A stretch of 64,000 nucleotides of DNA, taken from assembly GCF_950097975.1 (NCBI RefSeq), contig NZ_CATNHF010000012.1:372001-436000 (forward strand), read 5' to 3'. The DNA is from Microbacterium sp. T2.11-28 (GTDB lineage: Bacteria; Actinomycetota; Actinomycetes; Actinomycetales; Microbacteriaceae). This document shows positions 26,717-37,643 of this stretch, in pieces. The translations under genes were made by a program, and so were the position numbers. The first letter of the stretch is position 1. Every line of letters begins with the position of its first letter. The notes under the pieces were generated by a model. That model saw nothing but the letters and a program-made list of their open reading frames with translations. It was not told where the DNA came from and ran no database searches.

Positions 26717-27393
26717 TCCGCAGCGGGCGCCTCGGCGTGGGCATCATCGGCGCCGGCCGCGTGGGACCGGTGATCGGTGCGGCGCTGGGTGGCGCGGGCC
26801 ACGCGGTGACCGGCATCACGGCCGGCTCCGACCCCGACCGCGTCGAGGCGGTGCTCCCGGGCGTGCCGGTGCTGCCCGCCGACGAGGTGGTGCGCCGCAG
26901 CGAGCTGGTGGTGCTGGCCGTGCCGCATGCGGAGCTTCCCGCGCTCGTCGAGGGTCTCGCCGAGCTCGGAGCGTGGCAGGTCGGTCAGCTCGTGCTGCAC
27001 ACCGACCCGTCCTACGGCGTCGACGTGCTCGCGCCGGCCTCGGCTCGCGGCGCGATCCCGCTGGCCGTGCATCCGGCGATCGCCTTCACCGGCACCTCGA
27101 TCGATCTGCGGCAGCTGCGGGACTCCTACGCCGCCGTGACCGCCCCCGGCGCCGTGCTCCCGATCGCCCAGGCGCTCGCCGTCGAGCTGGGATGCGAGCC
27201 CGTCGTCGTCTCCGAGGAGGCCCGCTCCGCGTACGGCGAGGCGATCGCGACGGCGACCGAGTTCTCGGCCTCGCTCCTGCGCCAGTCCTCGGAGCTGCTC
27301 GCCGCAGCCGGCGTGGAGGAGCCCGGACGGTACCTGTCCACACTCGTCCATTCGACCGTCGACCGCGCCCTGCAGGGCCTCGACGCCTCCTGA
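26713..27393 (+). CDS. DUF2520/Rossmann-fold oxidoreductase-like protein
   Basis: A 226-residue protein with an N-terminal NAD(P)-binding motif VGIIGAGRVGPVIGAAL (about 8-24) and a C-terminal DUF2520 helical domain (LAVHPAIAFTGTSIDL ... ALAVELGCEPVVVSEEARSAYGEAIATATEF). Family members resemble ketopantoate/pyrroline-5-carboxylate reductases and usually stand before panC and lysS in Actinobacteria. Here panC is missing from the string. The start is GTG, 4-nt coupled to the PH-domain gene. Substrate unknown. Confidence 0.88.
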   Translation: MIRSGRLGVGIIGAGRVGPVIGAALGGAGHAVTGITAGSDPDRVEAVLPGVPVLPADEVVRRSELVVLAVPHAELPALVEGLAELGAWQVGQLVLHTDPSYGVDVLAPASARGAIPLAVHPAIAFTGTSIDLRQLRDSYAAVTAPGAVLPIAQALAVELGCEPVVVSEEARSAYGEAIATATEFSASLLRQSSELLAAAGVEEPGRYLSTLVHSTVDRALQGLDAS

Positions 27394-27458
27394 CGCGCGG
27401 CGGAAGTGCGCGGCGGCGCGCGTGAGAGAATCGAGGGTCTACTTCTGAGGAGCCTGCA

Positions 27459-28979
27459 ATGACCGACGCGCCCGTGCCCGCCGCCGAGCCAGCCGAAGAC
27501 GACGTCTTCGAGCAGAAGGCGGTCCGCCTGGCCAAGCGCGAGCGACTGATCGCCGACCGCGCGGACGCAGCCGGCGGTGCCTACCCGGTGGCCGTCCCCG
27601 TCACGGACACGATCCCGCAGCTGCGGGAGCGCTTCGCCGACCTCGAGGCGGGCGCCGAGACGGGTGTCGTCGCATCGGTCGCGGGCAGGGTCGTGTTCAG
27701 CCGGAACACCGGCAAGCTGTGCTTCGCCTCGCTGCAGTCCGGCGACGGCAGCCGGATCCAGGCGATGGTCTCCCTCGCCGAGGTCGGCGAGGAGTCGCTC
27801 CAGTCCTGGAAGGAGCTCGTCGACCTGGGCGACCACGTGTCGGTCACGGGTCAGGTGATCTCCAGCCGCCGCGGCGAGCTGTCGATCATGGTCACCGACT
27901 GGGCGATCGCCGCGAAGGCGCTGCTTCCGCTGCCGAACCTCTACACCGAGCTCAGCGAGGAGAGCCGTGTGCGCTCCCGCTTCCTCGATCTGATCGTGCG
28001 CGACCTCGCCCGCGACACCGTCGTCGCCCGCGCCAAGGTCAACGCGAGCCTGCGCAGCACCTTCGCCGCGCACGGCTTCCTCGAGGTCGAGACGCCGATG
28101 CTCCAGGTGCAGCACGGCGGCGCCGCCGCCCGTCCCTTCGTCACGCACTCGAACGCGTTCGACGCCGACCTGTTCCTGCGGATCGCCCCGGAGCTGTTCC
28201 TGAAGCGCGCCGTCGTCGGCGGCATCGACCGGGTGTTCGAGATCAACCGCAACTTCCGCAACGAGGGGGCCGACTCCACCCACAGCCCCGAGTTCGCGAT
28301 GCTGGAGGCCTATCAGGCCTACAGCGACTACCACGGGATCGCCGACCTCACGCAGGAGCTCGTCCAGAACGCGGCGGTCGCCGTGGCAGGTTCGACCACC
28401 GTGACCTGGGCCGACGGCACCGCGTTCGACCTGGGCGGGCAGTGGGACCGCATCTCGATGTACGACTCGCTCTCGGAGGCCGCGGGTCGCGCCATCACGC
28501 CGCAGACGCCGCTGACCGACCTGCAGGCACTGGCTGCCGAGGTGGGCGTCGAGGTGCCCGCGAAGATCGCCACCCACGGGAAGCTCGTCGAGGAGCTGTG
28601 GGAGCACTTCGTCAAGGGCGGTCTGGAGCGTCCGACCTTCGTGATGGACTTCCCGCTCGACACCAGCCCGCTCGTGCGCGAGCATCGCTCCATCGCGGGC
28701 GTCGTGGAGAAGTGGGACCTGTACGTGCGCGGCTTCGAGCTCGCCACCGGGTACTCCGAGCTCGTCGACCCCGTCATCCAGCGCGAGCGCTTCGTCGAGC
28801 AGGCTGCGCTCGCCGCGCGCGGAGACGACGAGGCCATGCGCGTGGACGAGGAGTTCCTGCGCGCCCTCGAGCACGGCATGCCGCCCACCGGGGGCATGGG
28901 CATGGGCATCGACCGGCTGATGATGGCGATCACCGGCCTCGGGATCCGCGAGACGATCCTCTTCCCGCTGGTGAAGTAG
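27459..28979 (+). CDS. lysS: Lysyl-tRNA synthetase, class II
   Basis: A 506-residue enzyme charging tRNA-Lys. An OB-fold anticodon domain (about 55-170) is followed by the class II core. Motif 2 reads RVFEINRNFRNEG, with the upstream FLEVETPMLQVQHGGAAARPFVTHSN; motif 3 reads GMGMGIDRLMMAITG. GAGGAG precedes the ATG. Its last 50 nt overlap the 3' end of the convergent DUF4192 gene. Confidence 0.98.
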   Translation: MTDAPVPAAEPAEDDVFEQKAVRLAKRERLIADRADAAGGAYPVAVPVTDTIPQLRERFADLEAGAETGVVASVAGRVVFSRNTGKLCFASLQSGDGSRIQAMVSLAEVGEESLQSWKELVDLGDHVSVTGQVISSRRGELSIMVTDWAIAAKALLPLPNLYTELSEESRVRSRFLDLIVRDLARDTVVARAKVNASLRSTFAAHGFLEVETPMLQVQHGGAAARPFVTHSNAFDADLFLRIAPELFLKRAVVGGIDRVFEINRNFRNEGADSTHSPEFAMLEAYQAYSDYHGIADLTQELVQNAAVAVAGSTTVTWADGTAFDLGGQWDRISMYDSLSEAAGRAITPQTPLTDLQALAAEVGVEVPAKIATHGKLVEELWEHFVKGGLERPTFVMDFPLDTSPLVREHRSIAGVVEKWDLYVRGFELATGYSELVDPVIQRERFVEQAALAARGDDEAMRVDEEFLRALEHGMPPTGGMGMGIDRLMMAITGLGIRETILFPLVK

Positions 28980-30138
28980 GCCCCGTCCTACGGGCGGACG
29001 GGTCGTCGTCCTCGCCCCGGCGGAACGCCCAGTCCGGAAGGTGGGCCGACGCCACGAACGAGCGGACGATGTCGGCCAGGCCGTGCTCGCGATCGCCGTC
29101 GAGCGCCGCGTCGGCGTAGTGCGCGGCGTGGGTCGAGCGACCGAGCGCCCACGACAGCCAGCCGCACACCGCCAGCGGACCGGCGCGCCTGCCTGCGGCC
29201 GTGAGCGCCGCGACCTGGCGGACGAGCGCGAGCGCGCTCTCGAGCCGGGCGGGATCCGGACTCGCGCCCTCCCCCCACATCACCGCGGCGAGATCGGCGG
29301 GATACTCCTCCCCGTCCTCCCAGCGGCGCTGCGCGTCCATCGCGCCGGCCCCGCCCGCGGCGTCGCTGGCCCATTGCACGAGCGCCACATCGCGCAGCGC
29401 CGGGCGCGACAGGCACCACCCGAGGAGGGCGGCCTGCAGGGGGGACAGCGTATCCGGGTCCCACTGGAGCGCCCGCTCGTACAGCTGCGGCAGGTCGTCG
29501 AGCTCGCACGCGGCGGCCAGGGCCGCCGGATCGACACGATCGGCGCGCGGGGACTCGGGTGGCAGCCCGCAGAGCACCGACAGCGCGGCGGAGAGCGAGC
29601 GGTGAGCCGCACCGACGCGGCGCCGGTCGGCGGCGGAGCGCTCGGGCAGCTGCGCACCGGTGGACTGGTCGCCATGGACCTCCGGGAGGCCGGCGCCCGC
29701 GTCGGGCCCACCGGGCAGGGGATGGGCGACCAGCTCGGACAGCGCGCGCACGCGCGCGGGTCCGACGCGCTGCGACCCCCACCCGTCGGCGGCGACGACG
29801 AGGGCGTCGATGAGGTCGAGCCCGCTCGCATCGGCGGTGCGGCGCAGGCCGTCGACGAGGTCGCGGTGCGGCAGGCCCTCGCCGGTGGGGGCATCGCTGT
29901 AGACGACGACCACCAGGCCGTCGGCGACCTCGACACGGCAGACCATGCCGATGACGGTCGCGGCGAAGCCGTCGTCGACCATCGCCTCCCGCGGCGGCAG
30001 ATCGAGCCGCATCGCGCCGAGACTGCGCCCCCGCCGCATGGGCACGACCACGAGGCTGCGGGTCGGCGTGTAGCCGAGCATGCGCGGGATCAGGGACAGG
30101 AACTGCGCCGCGTCGGCGGCCTTCACGGTGGTGGTCAT
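28930..30138 (-). CDS. DUF4192 protein
   Basis: A 402-residue actinobacterial protein of unknown function. The N-terminus is typical (AADAAQFLSLIPRMLGYTPTRSLVVVPMRRGRSLGAMRLDLPP). A middle section resembles an alpha/beta domain with VVVYSDAPTGEGLPHRDLVDGL, and the C-terminal half is helical with tetratricopeptide-like alternation (LQAALLGWCLSRPALRDVALVQWA). The ATG at 30138 was chosen as the first codon giving the family N-terminus. The coding end overlaps lysS by 50 nt tail to tail. The last 25 residues are Ser/Arg/Gly-rich and may not be conserved. Confidence 0.85.
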   Translation of the reverse strand: MTTTVKAADAAQFLSLIPRMLGYTPTRSLVVVPMRRGRSLGAMRLDLPPREAMVDDGFAATVIGMVCRVEVADGLVVVVYSDAPTGEGLPHRDLVDGLRRTADASGLDLIDALVVAADGWGSQRVGPARVRALSELVAHPLPGGPDAGAGLPEVHGDQSTGAQLPERSAADRRRVGAAHRSLSAALSVLCGLPPESPRADRVDPAALAAACELDDLPQLYERALQWDPDTLSPLQAALLGWCLSRPALRDVALVQWASDAAGGAGAMDAQRRWEDGEEYPADLAAVMWGEGASPDPARLESALALVRQVAALTAAGRRAGPLAVCGWLSWALGRSTHAAHYADAALDGDREHGLADIVRSFVASAHLPDWAFRRGEDDDPSARRTGPTSPAGRGSSRGSRGR

Positions 30139-30240
30139 CCCCCGAGCGTGCCGCGCCGGATGCGGCCCGACACCGTCGTCCACAGGCGCTCCGCACCCTC
30201 GTCGCGCACCCGCCCGATGGGGAGGAGGCGGCGGCGTACG

Positions 30241-30438
30241 ATGGATGCCATGGACACCGACTACTGGGCAGCCGTCGTCTGGTCGCTCGCGCCCACCGTG
30301 GTCGTGCTGGGGCTGTTCATCTTCGTGCTGCGCTCGATCCTGCGGATGGACCGCAACGAGCGCCGGGTCTTCACGCGGATCGAGGCGGAGGAGCGGGCCA
30401 AGCGCGGTCTCCCGCCCGTCGCCGACGATCGGCCCTGA
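30241..30438 (+). CDS. Small single-pass membrane protein
   Basis: A 65-residue protein with one transmembrane helix (about residues 10-33) and a charged cytosolic tail (RMDRNERRVFTRIEAEERAKRG). GAGGAGG lies 12 nt upstream; a second ATG at 30250 is possible. It stands between the DUF4192 and cardiolipin-synthase genes, a recurrent actinobacterial arrangement. Function unknown. Confidence 0.75.
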   Translation: MDAMDTDYWAAVVWSLAPTVVVLGLFIFVLRSILRMDRNERRVFTRIEAEERAKRGLPPVADDRP

Positions 30439-30496
30439 CGCCGCGCGCGACACCCGCCCGATACGCTGAGCGCATCCGAAACCTGGGAGCGCGAAC

Positions 30497-31966
30497 GTGC
30501 TGAGCATCACCATCGACTGGCACTGGACCTGGTGGGTCGTCGTGGTCCTCGTCTTCGACATCACCGTCCGCGTGCTCGCGATCATTGTGATCCCGCGCAA
30601 CCGCCGCCCCACCGCGGCGATGGCCTGGCTGCTCGCGATCTACTTCATCCCGATCATCGGCATCCTGCTGTTCCTGCTCATCGGCAACCCTCGCCTGCCG
30701 CGCAAGCGTCGCAAGAAGCAGGAGCAGATCAACCAGTACATCCGCGACACCAGCCGCGGGCTGGACTTCGGGACCCTCCGCCCGAACGCCCCCGAGTGGT
30801 TCCGCTCGCTCGTGACGCTCAACCGCAACCTCGGCGCCCTCCCCATCGCGGGAGACAACGGCGCGACCATGATCGCGGGCTACCAGGACAGTCTCGACGC
30901 GATGGCCGAGGCGATCCGCGGTGCGCGCAACTACGTCCACGTGGAGTTCTACATCCTCCAGGCAGACGCATCGACCGACAACTTCTTCCGCGCGCTCGAG
31001 GAGGTCGCCGAGCGCGGCGTCGTCGTCCGCGTGCTCATGGACCACTGGGCCAACCGCAGCAAGCCCTTCTACAAGGAGACGCTCCGCCGCCTCGACACGA
31101 TGGGGGCGCACTGGCGCCTCATGCTCCCCGTCCAGCCCTTCAAGGGGAAGTACCAGCGTCCCGACCTCCGCAACCACCGCAAGCTCCTCGTGGTCGACGG
31201 CGCGGTCGCGTTCATGGGATCGCAGAACGTCACCGACTCCACCTACAACCTGAAGAAGAACATCAAGCGAGGGCTGCACTGGGTGGACATGATGGCCCGC
31301 ATCGACGGACCCGTCGTGGCCTCCGTCAACGCGGTGTTCCTCAGCGACTGGTACAGCGAGACCGACGAGATCGTCCAGGGCATCGAGCTGTTCGACGTGA
31401 GCGCCGGCACCGGCGATCTCGACTGCCAGGTCATCCCGTCGGGCCCCGGGTTCGAGTTCCAGAACAACCTGAAGCTGTTCATGGGGCTGCTGTTCGCCGC
31501 GCAGCGGAAGATCATCATCGTCAGCCCCTACTTCGTCCCCGACGAGGGACTGCTCCTCGCCATCCAGACGGCCTGCCAGCGCGGCATCCACGTCGAGCTC
31601 TTCGTCTCCGAGGAGGGCGACCAGGCGATGGTCTACCACGCGCAGCGCAGCTACTACGAAGCCCTCCTGCGCTCCGGGGTGAAGATCTGGATGTACAAGC
31701 GGCCCTACATCCTCCACTCCAAGTCGATGTCCATCGACGACGAGGTGGCCGTGGTCGGATCGAGCAACATGGACATGCGCTCGTTCGGTCTCAACCTCGA
31801 GATGTCGCTCCTCGTGCGCGGCGAGGAGTTCGTGCAGCAGCTGCGCGCCGTCGAGGACCGCTACCGCGAGGACTCCCGTGAGCTGACGCTGGAGGAATGG
31901 CGCCAGCAGCCGCTGCGCTCCACCGTGCTCGACAACCTGGCGCGCCTCACGTCGGCTCTGCAGTGA
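30497..31966 (+). CDS. cls: Cardiolipin synthase (phospholipase D family)
   Basis: A 489-residue membrane enzyme joining two phosphatidylglycerols, or an equivalent pair, to cardiolipin. Two N-terminal membrane helices (about 9-28 and 36-58) precede two HKD motifs: HRKLLVVDGAVAFMGSQN (about 230-247) and HSKSMSIDDEVAVVGSSN (about 410-427). The GTG start is preceded by GGGAGC. A TACGCT box at 30462-30467 would give a leader of about 23 nt. Confidence 0.95.
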   Translation: MLSITIDWHWTWWVVVVLVFDITVRVLAIIVIPRNRRPTAAMAWLLAIYFIPIIGILLFLLIGNPRLPRKRRKKQEQINQYIRDTSRGLDFGTLRPNAPEWFRSLVTLNRNLGALPIAGDNGATMIAGYQDSLDAMAEAIRGARNYVHVEFYILQADASTDNFFRALEEVAERGVVVRVLMDHWANRSKPFYKETLRRLDTMGAHWRLMLPVQPFKGKYQRPDLRNHRKLLVVDGAVAFMGSQNVTDSTYNLKKNIKRGLHWVDMMARIDGPVVASVNAVFLSDWYSETDEIVQGIELFDVSAGTGDLDCQVIPSGPGFEFQNNLKLFMGLLFAAQRKIIIVSPYFVPDEGLLLAIQTACQRGIHVELFVSEEGDQAMVYHAQRSYYEALLRSGVKIWMYKRPYILHSKSMSIDDEVAVVGSSNMDMRSFGLNLEMSLLVRGEEFVQQLRAVEDRYREDSRELTLEEWRQQPLRSTVLDNLARLTSALQ

Positions 31967-32034
31967 GACGGATCCCCACGGGCCGACACTCGGGGAGTGG
32001 ATGCCGTCGCATCCGCACGATCGAAAGGACCCTC

Positions 32035-32742
32035 ATGCCTCGCCGTCCCGTCTCCGCCCTCGTGGGGCTTGCGCTCGCCGCCCTCGCCCTGTCCGGCTGC
32101 GCGACCGGCGGCGTCAACGGCGGCGCGGGCGGCCCCGGCGGCGACGAGCAGCCGGGCGCGGGCGGCCTCTCGGTCGGTGCCGCGTGGCTCGCGGGCGGAT
32201 CGATGATCGCGGTCGTGACCGAGGGCAGCTCGACGTGCACGCCGTCCGTCGAGGACGCCGTGCTCGACGAGGGCGTCCTCGTCGTGACGCTCACCGAGGA
32301 CACCGGCGAGGACCGGCCGTGCACCGACGACCTCGTGAAGCGCGGCACCGTCGTCGGTGTGCCCGAGGGCGTCGAGCCCGGTACCGGCATCGACATCCAG
32401 GTGACGATGGACGGCGGCTTCGGCGAGACCTCGCTCGAGGGCTACTCCGGCGGCGCGGTCGACGAGTACACGCCCTCCGCCGGCTGGGTGGACGACCAGA
32501 CGTTCGCCATGCTGACCTGGGGATCGTCCTCCTGCGCGCCGCAGGTCGAGTCGGCGACCGCCGCCAGCCCCGGCGCGATCGAGCTGACCTTCGTCGATCC
32601 CCCCGCCGACCAGGTGTGCACCATGGACATGGCGCCGCGCGTGACGGTCGTCACCGTCGACGGCGAGGTCTCGCGGGATGCGGCGATCACCGTCTCCGGC
32701 GGCGGTGCCGATCGCCCGTCGCCGTCCATCCCCATCGACTGA
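32035..32742 (+). CDS. Lipoprotein with two copies of a Cys-pair domain
   Basis: A 235-residue exported lipoprotein with lipobox ALSGC (Cys about 22). After a Gly-rich linker come two similar segments of about 85 residues. The first contains SMIAVVTEGSSTCTPSVEDAV ... RPCTDDLV; the second contains TFAMLTWGSSSCAPQVESAT ... QVCTMDMAPRVTVV. Each has two cysteines at matching places, so a disulfide per domain is likely. No known family was recognised. It follows cls on the same strand by 68 nt with its own ribosome binding site. Confidence 0.78.
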   Translation: MPRRPVSALVGLALAALALSGCATGGVNGGAGGPGGDEQPGAGGLSVGAAWLAGGSMIAVVTEGSSTCTPSVEDAVLDEGVLVVTLTEDTGEDRPCTDDLVKRGTVVGVPEGVEPGTGIDIQVTMDGGFGETSLEGYSGGAVDEYTPSAGWVDDQTFAMLTWGSSSCAPQVESATAASPGAIELTFVDPPADQVCTMDMAPRVTVVTVDGEVSRDAAITVSGGGADRPSPSIPID

Positions 32743-32781
32743 CGCGACGGGCGCCCGGGCCGGCCGGATGCCGCGGCGGGA

Positions 32782-33012
32782 TCAGTCCACGCGGACGAGG
32801 AGGTCGCCGACCTCGCAGTCCAGGGCCCGGCAGATCGCCGACAGCGTCGAGTAGCGGATCGCTCGGGCGCGGTCGTTCTTCAGGATCGACAGGTTCACCA
32901 CCGACACCCCGACCAGCTCCGACAGGCGCGTGAGGGTCATCCCGCGCTCGGCGAGCAGCTCGTCGAGGCGGCAGTGGATGCCGGTGAGCTCGTCGTCGTC
33001 GGCGGGGGTCAC
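32782..33012 (-). CDS. XRE-family helix-turn-helix regulator (YozG-like)
   Basis: A 76-residue DNA-binding protein that is almost entirely a Cro/C1-type HTH (LDELLAERGMTLTRLSELVGVSVVNLSILKNDRARAIRYSTLSAICRALDCEVGDLL). It starts with GTG inside the stop of the DUF2975 gene. XRE/DUF2975 pairs are common, the small HTH usually repressing the pair's promoter. A TATCG-N5-CGATA palindrome upstream of the operon is a candidate operator. Confidence 0.92.
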   Translation of the reverse strand: MTPADDDELTGIHCRLDELLAERGMTLTRLSELVGVSVVNLSILKNDRARAIRYSTLSAICRALDCEVGDLLVRVD

Positions 33013-33617
33013 ACGAGTCCCTCGGTGTCGCGCTCGAGCTGCGCTCCGGCCCGGAACACGAACGCGAGCGCCATGATCCCGAACCCGACGACGATCGGCA
33101 GGGGCGCGAACTCGAACTGCACGAGCGCCACGCCCCCCAGGCCGTCGTCGAGGTCGGTCGCCGCCATCATCTGCCCGAGTCCGCCGAGACCCTGCGAGAG
33201 AAGGCTGCCGAAGGCGACCGCGCTGCCGGTCACGAGGATCGCGGTCTGCATGCTGCGGTGGAAGGGGCGCCGCTGGGCGACGCGCCAGAGCACGTACCCG
33301 AAGCTTGCCGTCACCACTCCGACCGTGAGGGCGGCGAGGGCGTCGCCGCCGGCGAGAGCCCAGACGGCGCCGCCGCCGAGCCCGTCCGCCGTGGCGAGGA
33401 GCCGGTCGCCGTGGGCCGTCACCACGCCCTCGCCCGCGGGCAGGGGGATGTCGGCGAACAGCTGCACCGGGTAGCGCTCGGGCGCGATCAGGCGGAACAG
33501 TGCGCCGATGAGGCCCGTGCCGGCGATGAACGCGCCCGCGAAGACACCGGCCGCGAGGATCAACACGATCGCGGTGCGATCCGCTCTTCCGGGAACGGCG
33601 GGTGTCTGCGTGCTCAT
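33009..33617 (-). CDS. DUF2975 membrane protein
   Basis: A 202-residue protein with four transmembrane helices (about 15-40, 85-108, 125-145 and 165-190), fitting DUF2975. The motif VLWRVAQRRPFHRSMQTAI is characteristic. The start at 33617 is preferred to upstream codons because GGAGA lies 5 nt before it. It forms a two-gene operon with the XRE gene (4-nt overlap). Role unknown. Confidence 0.8.
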   Translation of the reverse strand: MSTQTPAVPGRADRTAIVLILAAGVFAGAFIAGTGLIGALFRLIAPERYPVQLFADIPLPAGEGVVTAHGDRLLATADGLGGGAVWALAGGDALAALTVGVVTASFGYVLWRVAQRRPFHRSMQTAILVTGSAVAFGSLLSQGLGGLGQMMAATDLDDGLGGVALVQFEFAPLPIVVGFGIMALAFVFRAGAQLERDTEGLV

Positions 33618-33628
33618 ACCTGTCTCCA

Positions 33629-33660
33629 TATCGAGAATCGTTGTTATCGAAAAACGATAT
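33629..33660 (-). promoter_or_regulatory. Operator of the DUF2975/XRE operon
   Basis: TATCGAAAAACGATA (33645-33659) is a perfect palindrome with a 5-nt centre. TATCGAGAATCG (33629-33640) repeats its left arm 16 nt away. It is AT-rich against a very GC-rich background and lies just before the DUF2975 start. Confidence 0.6.
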
Positions 33661-33781
33661 GGATGCCCGTCGTCGGTGTCAAGCGGCGTCACGCCCCCAG
33701 CGAACACGGGCATACCGGCATCCGACGGTGGTTATCGTCTTTCGTAAGCGCCAGAACACTCGGCGCGTGGAGGAGTGGACG

Positions 33782-36307
<2,526 letters not shown>

Positions 36308-36319
36308 CCTGACGCGACA

Positions 36320-36355
36320 CACGAAGAGCGGATGCCACCCGGCATCCGCTCTTCG
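36320..36355 (+). terminator. clpC terminator
   Basis: Perfect 16-base arms ACGAAGAGCGGATGCC and GGCATCCGCTCTTCGT with an ACCC loop, 13 nt after the clpC stop. Confidence 0.85.
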
Positions 36356-36401
36356 TCGTCTGTGCCGGCCGTCAGATATGTTGCCTGCTTCGACAAAGTC
36401 C

Positions 36402-36463
36402 TTGCGTCCACGCGTCGTGTCTGCGTACCATGCTCTCGAAGCGCTTCCGCGAAACGCTTCGAG
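36402..36463 (+). promoter_or_regulatory. Promoter and double LacI operator of the xylosidase regulator
   Basis: TTGCGT (36402-36407) and TACCAT (36426-36431) are spaced by 18 nt. Immediately downstream, TCGAAGCGCTTCCG (36436-36449) and GCGAAACGCTTCGA (36449-36462) are two operator copies facing each other. The same motif is perfect at 37551. Confidence 0.65.
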
Positions 36464-36490
36464 CACCGCAGACGAGACGACGGAGTCGAC

Positions 36491-37504
36491 ATGGCGAACA
36501 TCACCGAGGTGGCCGAGGCCGCCGGTGTGTCGATCAGCACCGTCTCCTACGCCTTGAGCGGCAAGCGGCCGGTCGCGCCGGACACGCGTCGCCGGATCGA
36601 AGCGGCCGTCCGCGATCTCGGGTACAGCCCCAACGCCGGAGCGCGCATGCTCGCCGGCCGGCGCACCCAGATCTTCGCCCTCACCGAGCCGCTGCGGGCC
36701 GATTCCCACGCGCCGACGCACATGTCGTTCGTGCTGGCGACCACCGTGGCCGCGCGCCGTCACGACTACGACATCCTGCTGCTCACCGACGAGCAGGCCT
36801 CGGCCGGCATGAGCCGCGTGGCCTCCAGCGGTCTCGTCGACGCGATCCTCGTCCTCGACGTCGGCCCCGACGACGAGCGCGTGCCCCTGGCCCGGTCGAT
36901 CGACACCCCGACCATCTTCATCGGCGTCCCCGACGACAGGGCGGGGCTCGTGTGCGTCGACCTCGACTTCGAAGCCGCCGCGGTGCTCGCCGTGGATCGC
37001 CTCGTCGATGCGGGGCACCGGAGCGTCGGCCTCATCGGTCAGCCGGACGTCGCGTACGAGAAGTCGAACTTCCCGCCGCGGCTGCGGCGTGCGTTCGAGG
37101 CGCGCGCCGCCGAGCGCGGTGCGCGTGCCGTCGCGCGCACGTCGGGCGACCGCAGCACGAGCGCCGCGGCCACCCGCCGCGCCGTGGCCGAGATGCTCGA
37201 TGACGGGGTCACCGCCCTCGCGGTGCACGCCGCCGACGACGTGCACCAGGTGGTCTTCGCCGAGCTCGCCGAGCGCGGCCTCTCGGTGCCGGACGACGTG
37301 TCGGTGATCTCGGTCGCCGCCTCGTTCGACACCGCCGCGCTTCCCGTCGAGGTGGATGTGATCCCCCTCATCCCCGAGGCGTCCTGCGATCTCGCGGTGG
37401 AGCTCGCGCTGCAGAGCCTCACCGACGAGCCGCCCGAGGCGACGCTGCACCTGATCCCTCCCACCCTCATCGTCCGCGGGTCGATCGCGCCGCCACGGCG
37501 CTGA
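36491..37504 (+). CDS. LacI-family regulator of the alpha-xylosidase operon
   Basis: A 337-residue repressor. The HTH ITEVAEAAGVSISTVSYALSGKRPVAPDTRRRI (4-36) is followed by the hinge YSPNAGARMLAGRRT and a sugar-binding domain. The usual terminal VVGFDD motif is altered here to VISVAASFDTAALP, so effector recognition may differ. The frame extends upstream, but the ATG at 36491 gives the normal N-terminus. It precedes an ABC uptake/alpha-xylosidase operon, and TCGAAGCGCTTCGA-type palindromes flank it on both sides. Confidence 0.92.
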   Translation: MANITEVAEAAGVSISTVSYALSGKRPVAPDTRRRIEAAVRDLGYSPNAGARMLAGRRTQIFALTEPLRADSHAPTHMSFVLATTVAARRHDYDILLLTDEQASAGMSRVASSGLVDAILVLDVGPDDERVPLARSIDTPTIFIGVPDDRAGLVCVDLDFEAAAVLAVDRLVDAGHRSVGLIGQPDVAYEKSNFPPRLRRAFEARAAERGARAVARTSGDRSTSAAATRRAVAEMLDDGVTALAVHAADDVHQVVFAELAERGLSVPDDVSVISVAASFDTAALPVEVDVIPLIPEASCDLAVELALQSLTDEPPEATLHLIPPTLIVRGSIAPPRR

Positions 37505-37550
37505 CCCGCACCTCCGCCCAACTGAACATCGCGCTTCTTCATCCGCGTCA

Positions 37551-37564
37551 TCGAAGCGCTTCGA
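37551..37564 (+). promoter_or_regulatory. LacI operator before the sugar ABC operon
   Basis: TCGAAGCGCTTCGA is a perfect 14-nt palindrome, 80 nt before the solute-binding-protein ATG. It matches the pair at 36436-36462, tying the regulator to this operon. Confidence 0.72.
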
Positions 37565-37643
37565 CAACGGCTTCCGCGCCCGCGCCGACGCGTCGACGCA
37601 TCCCGACAGACCAATGACGGTCACTGCGAAAGGAGTGCCACCG

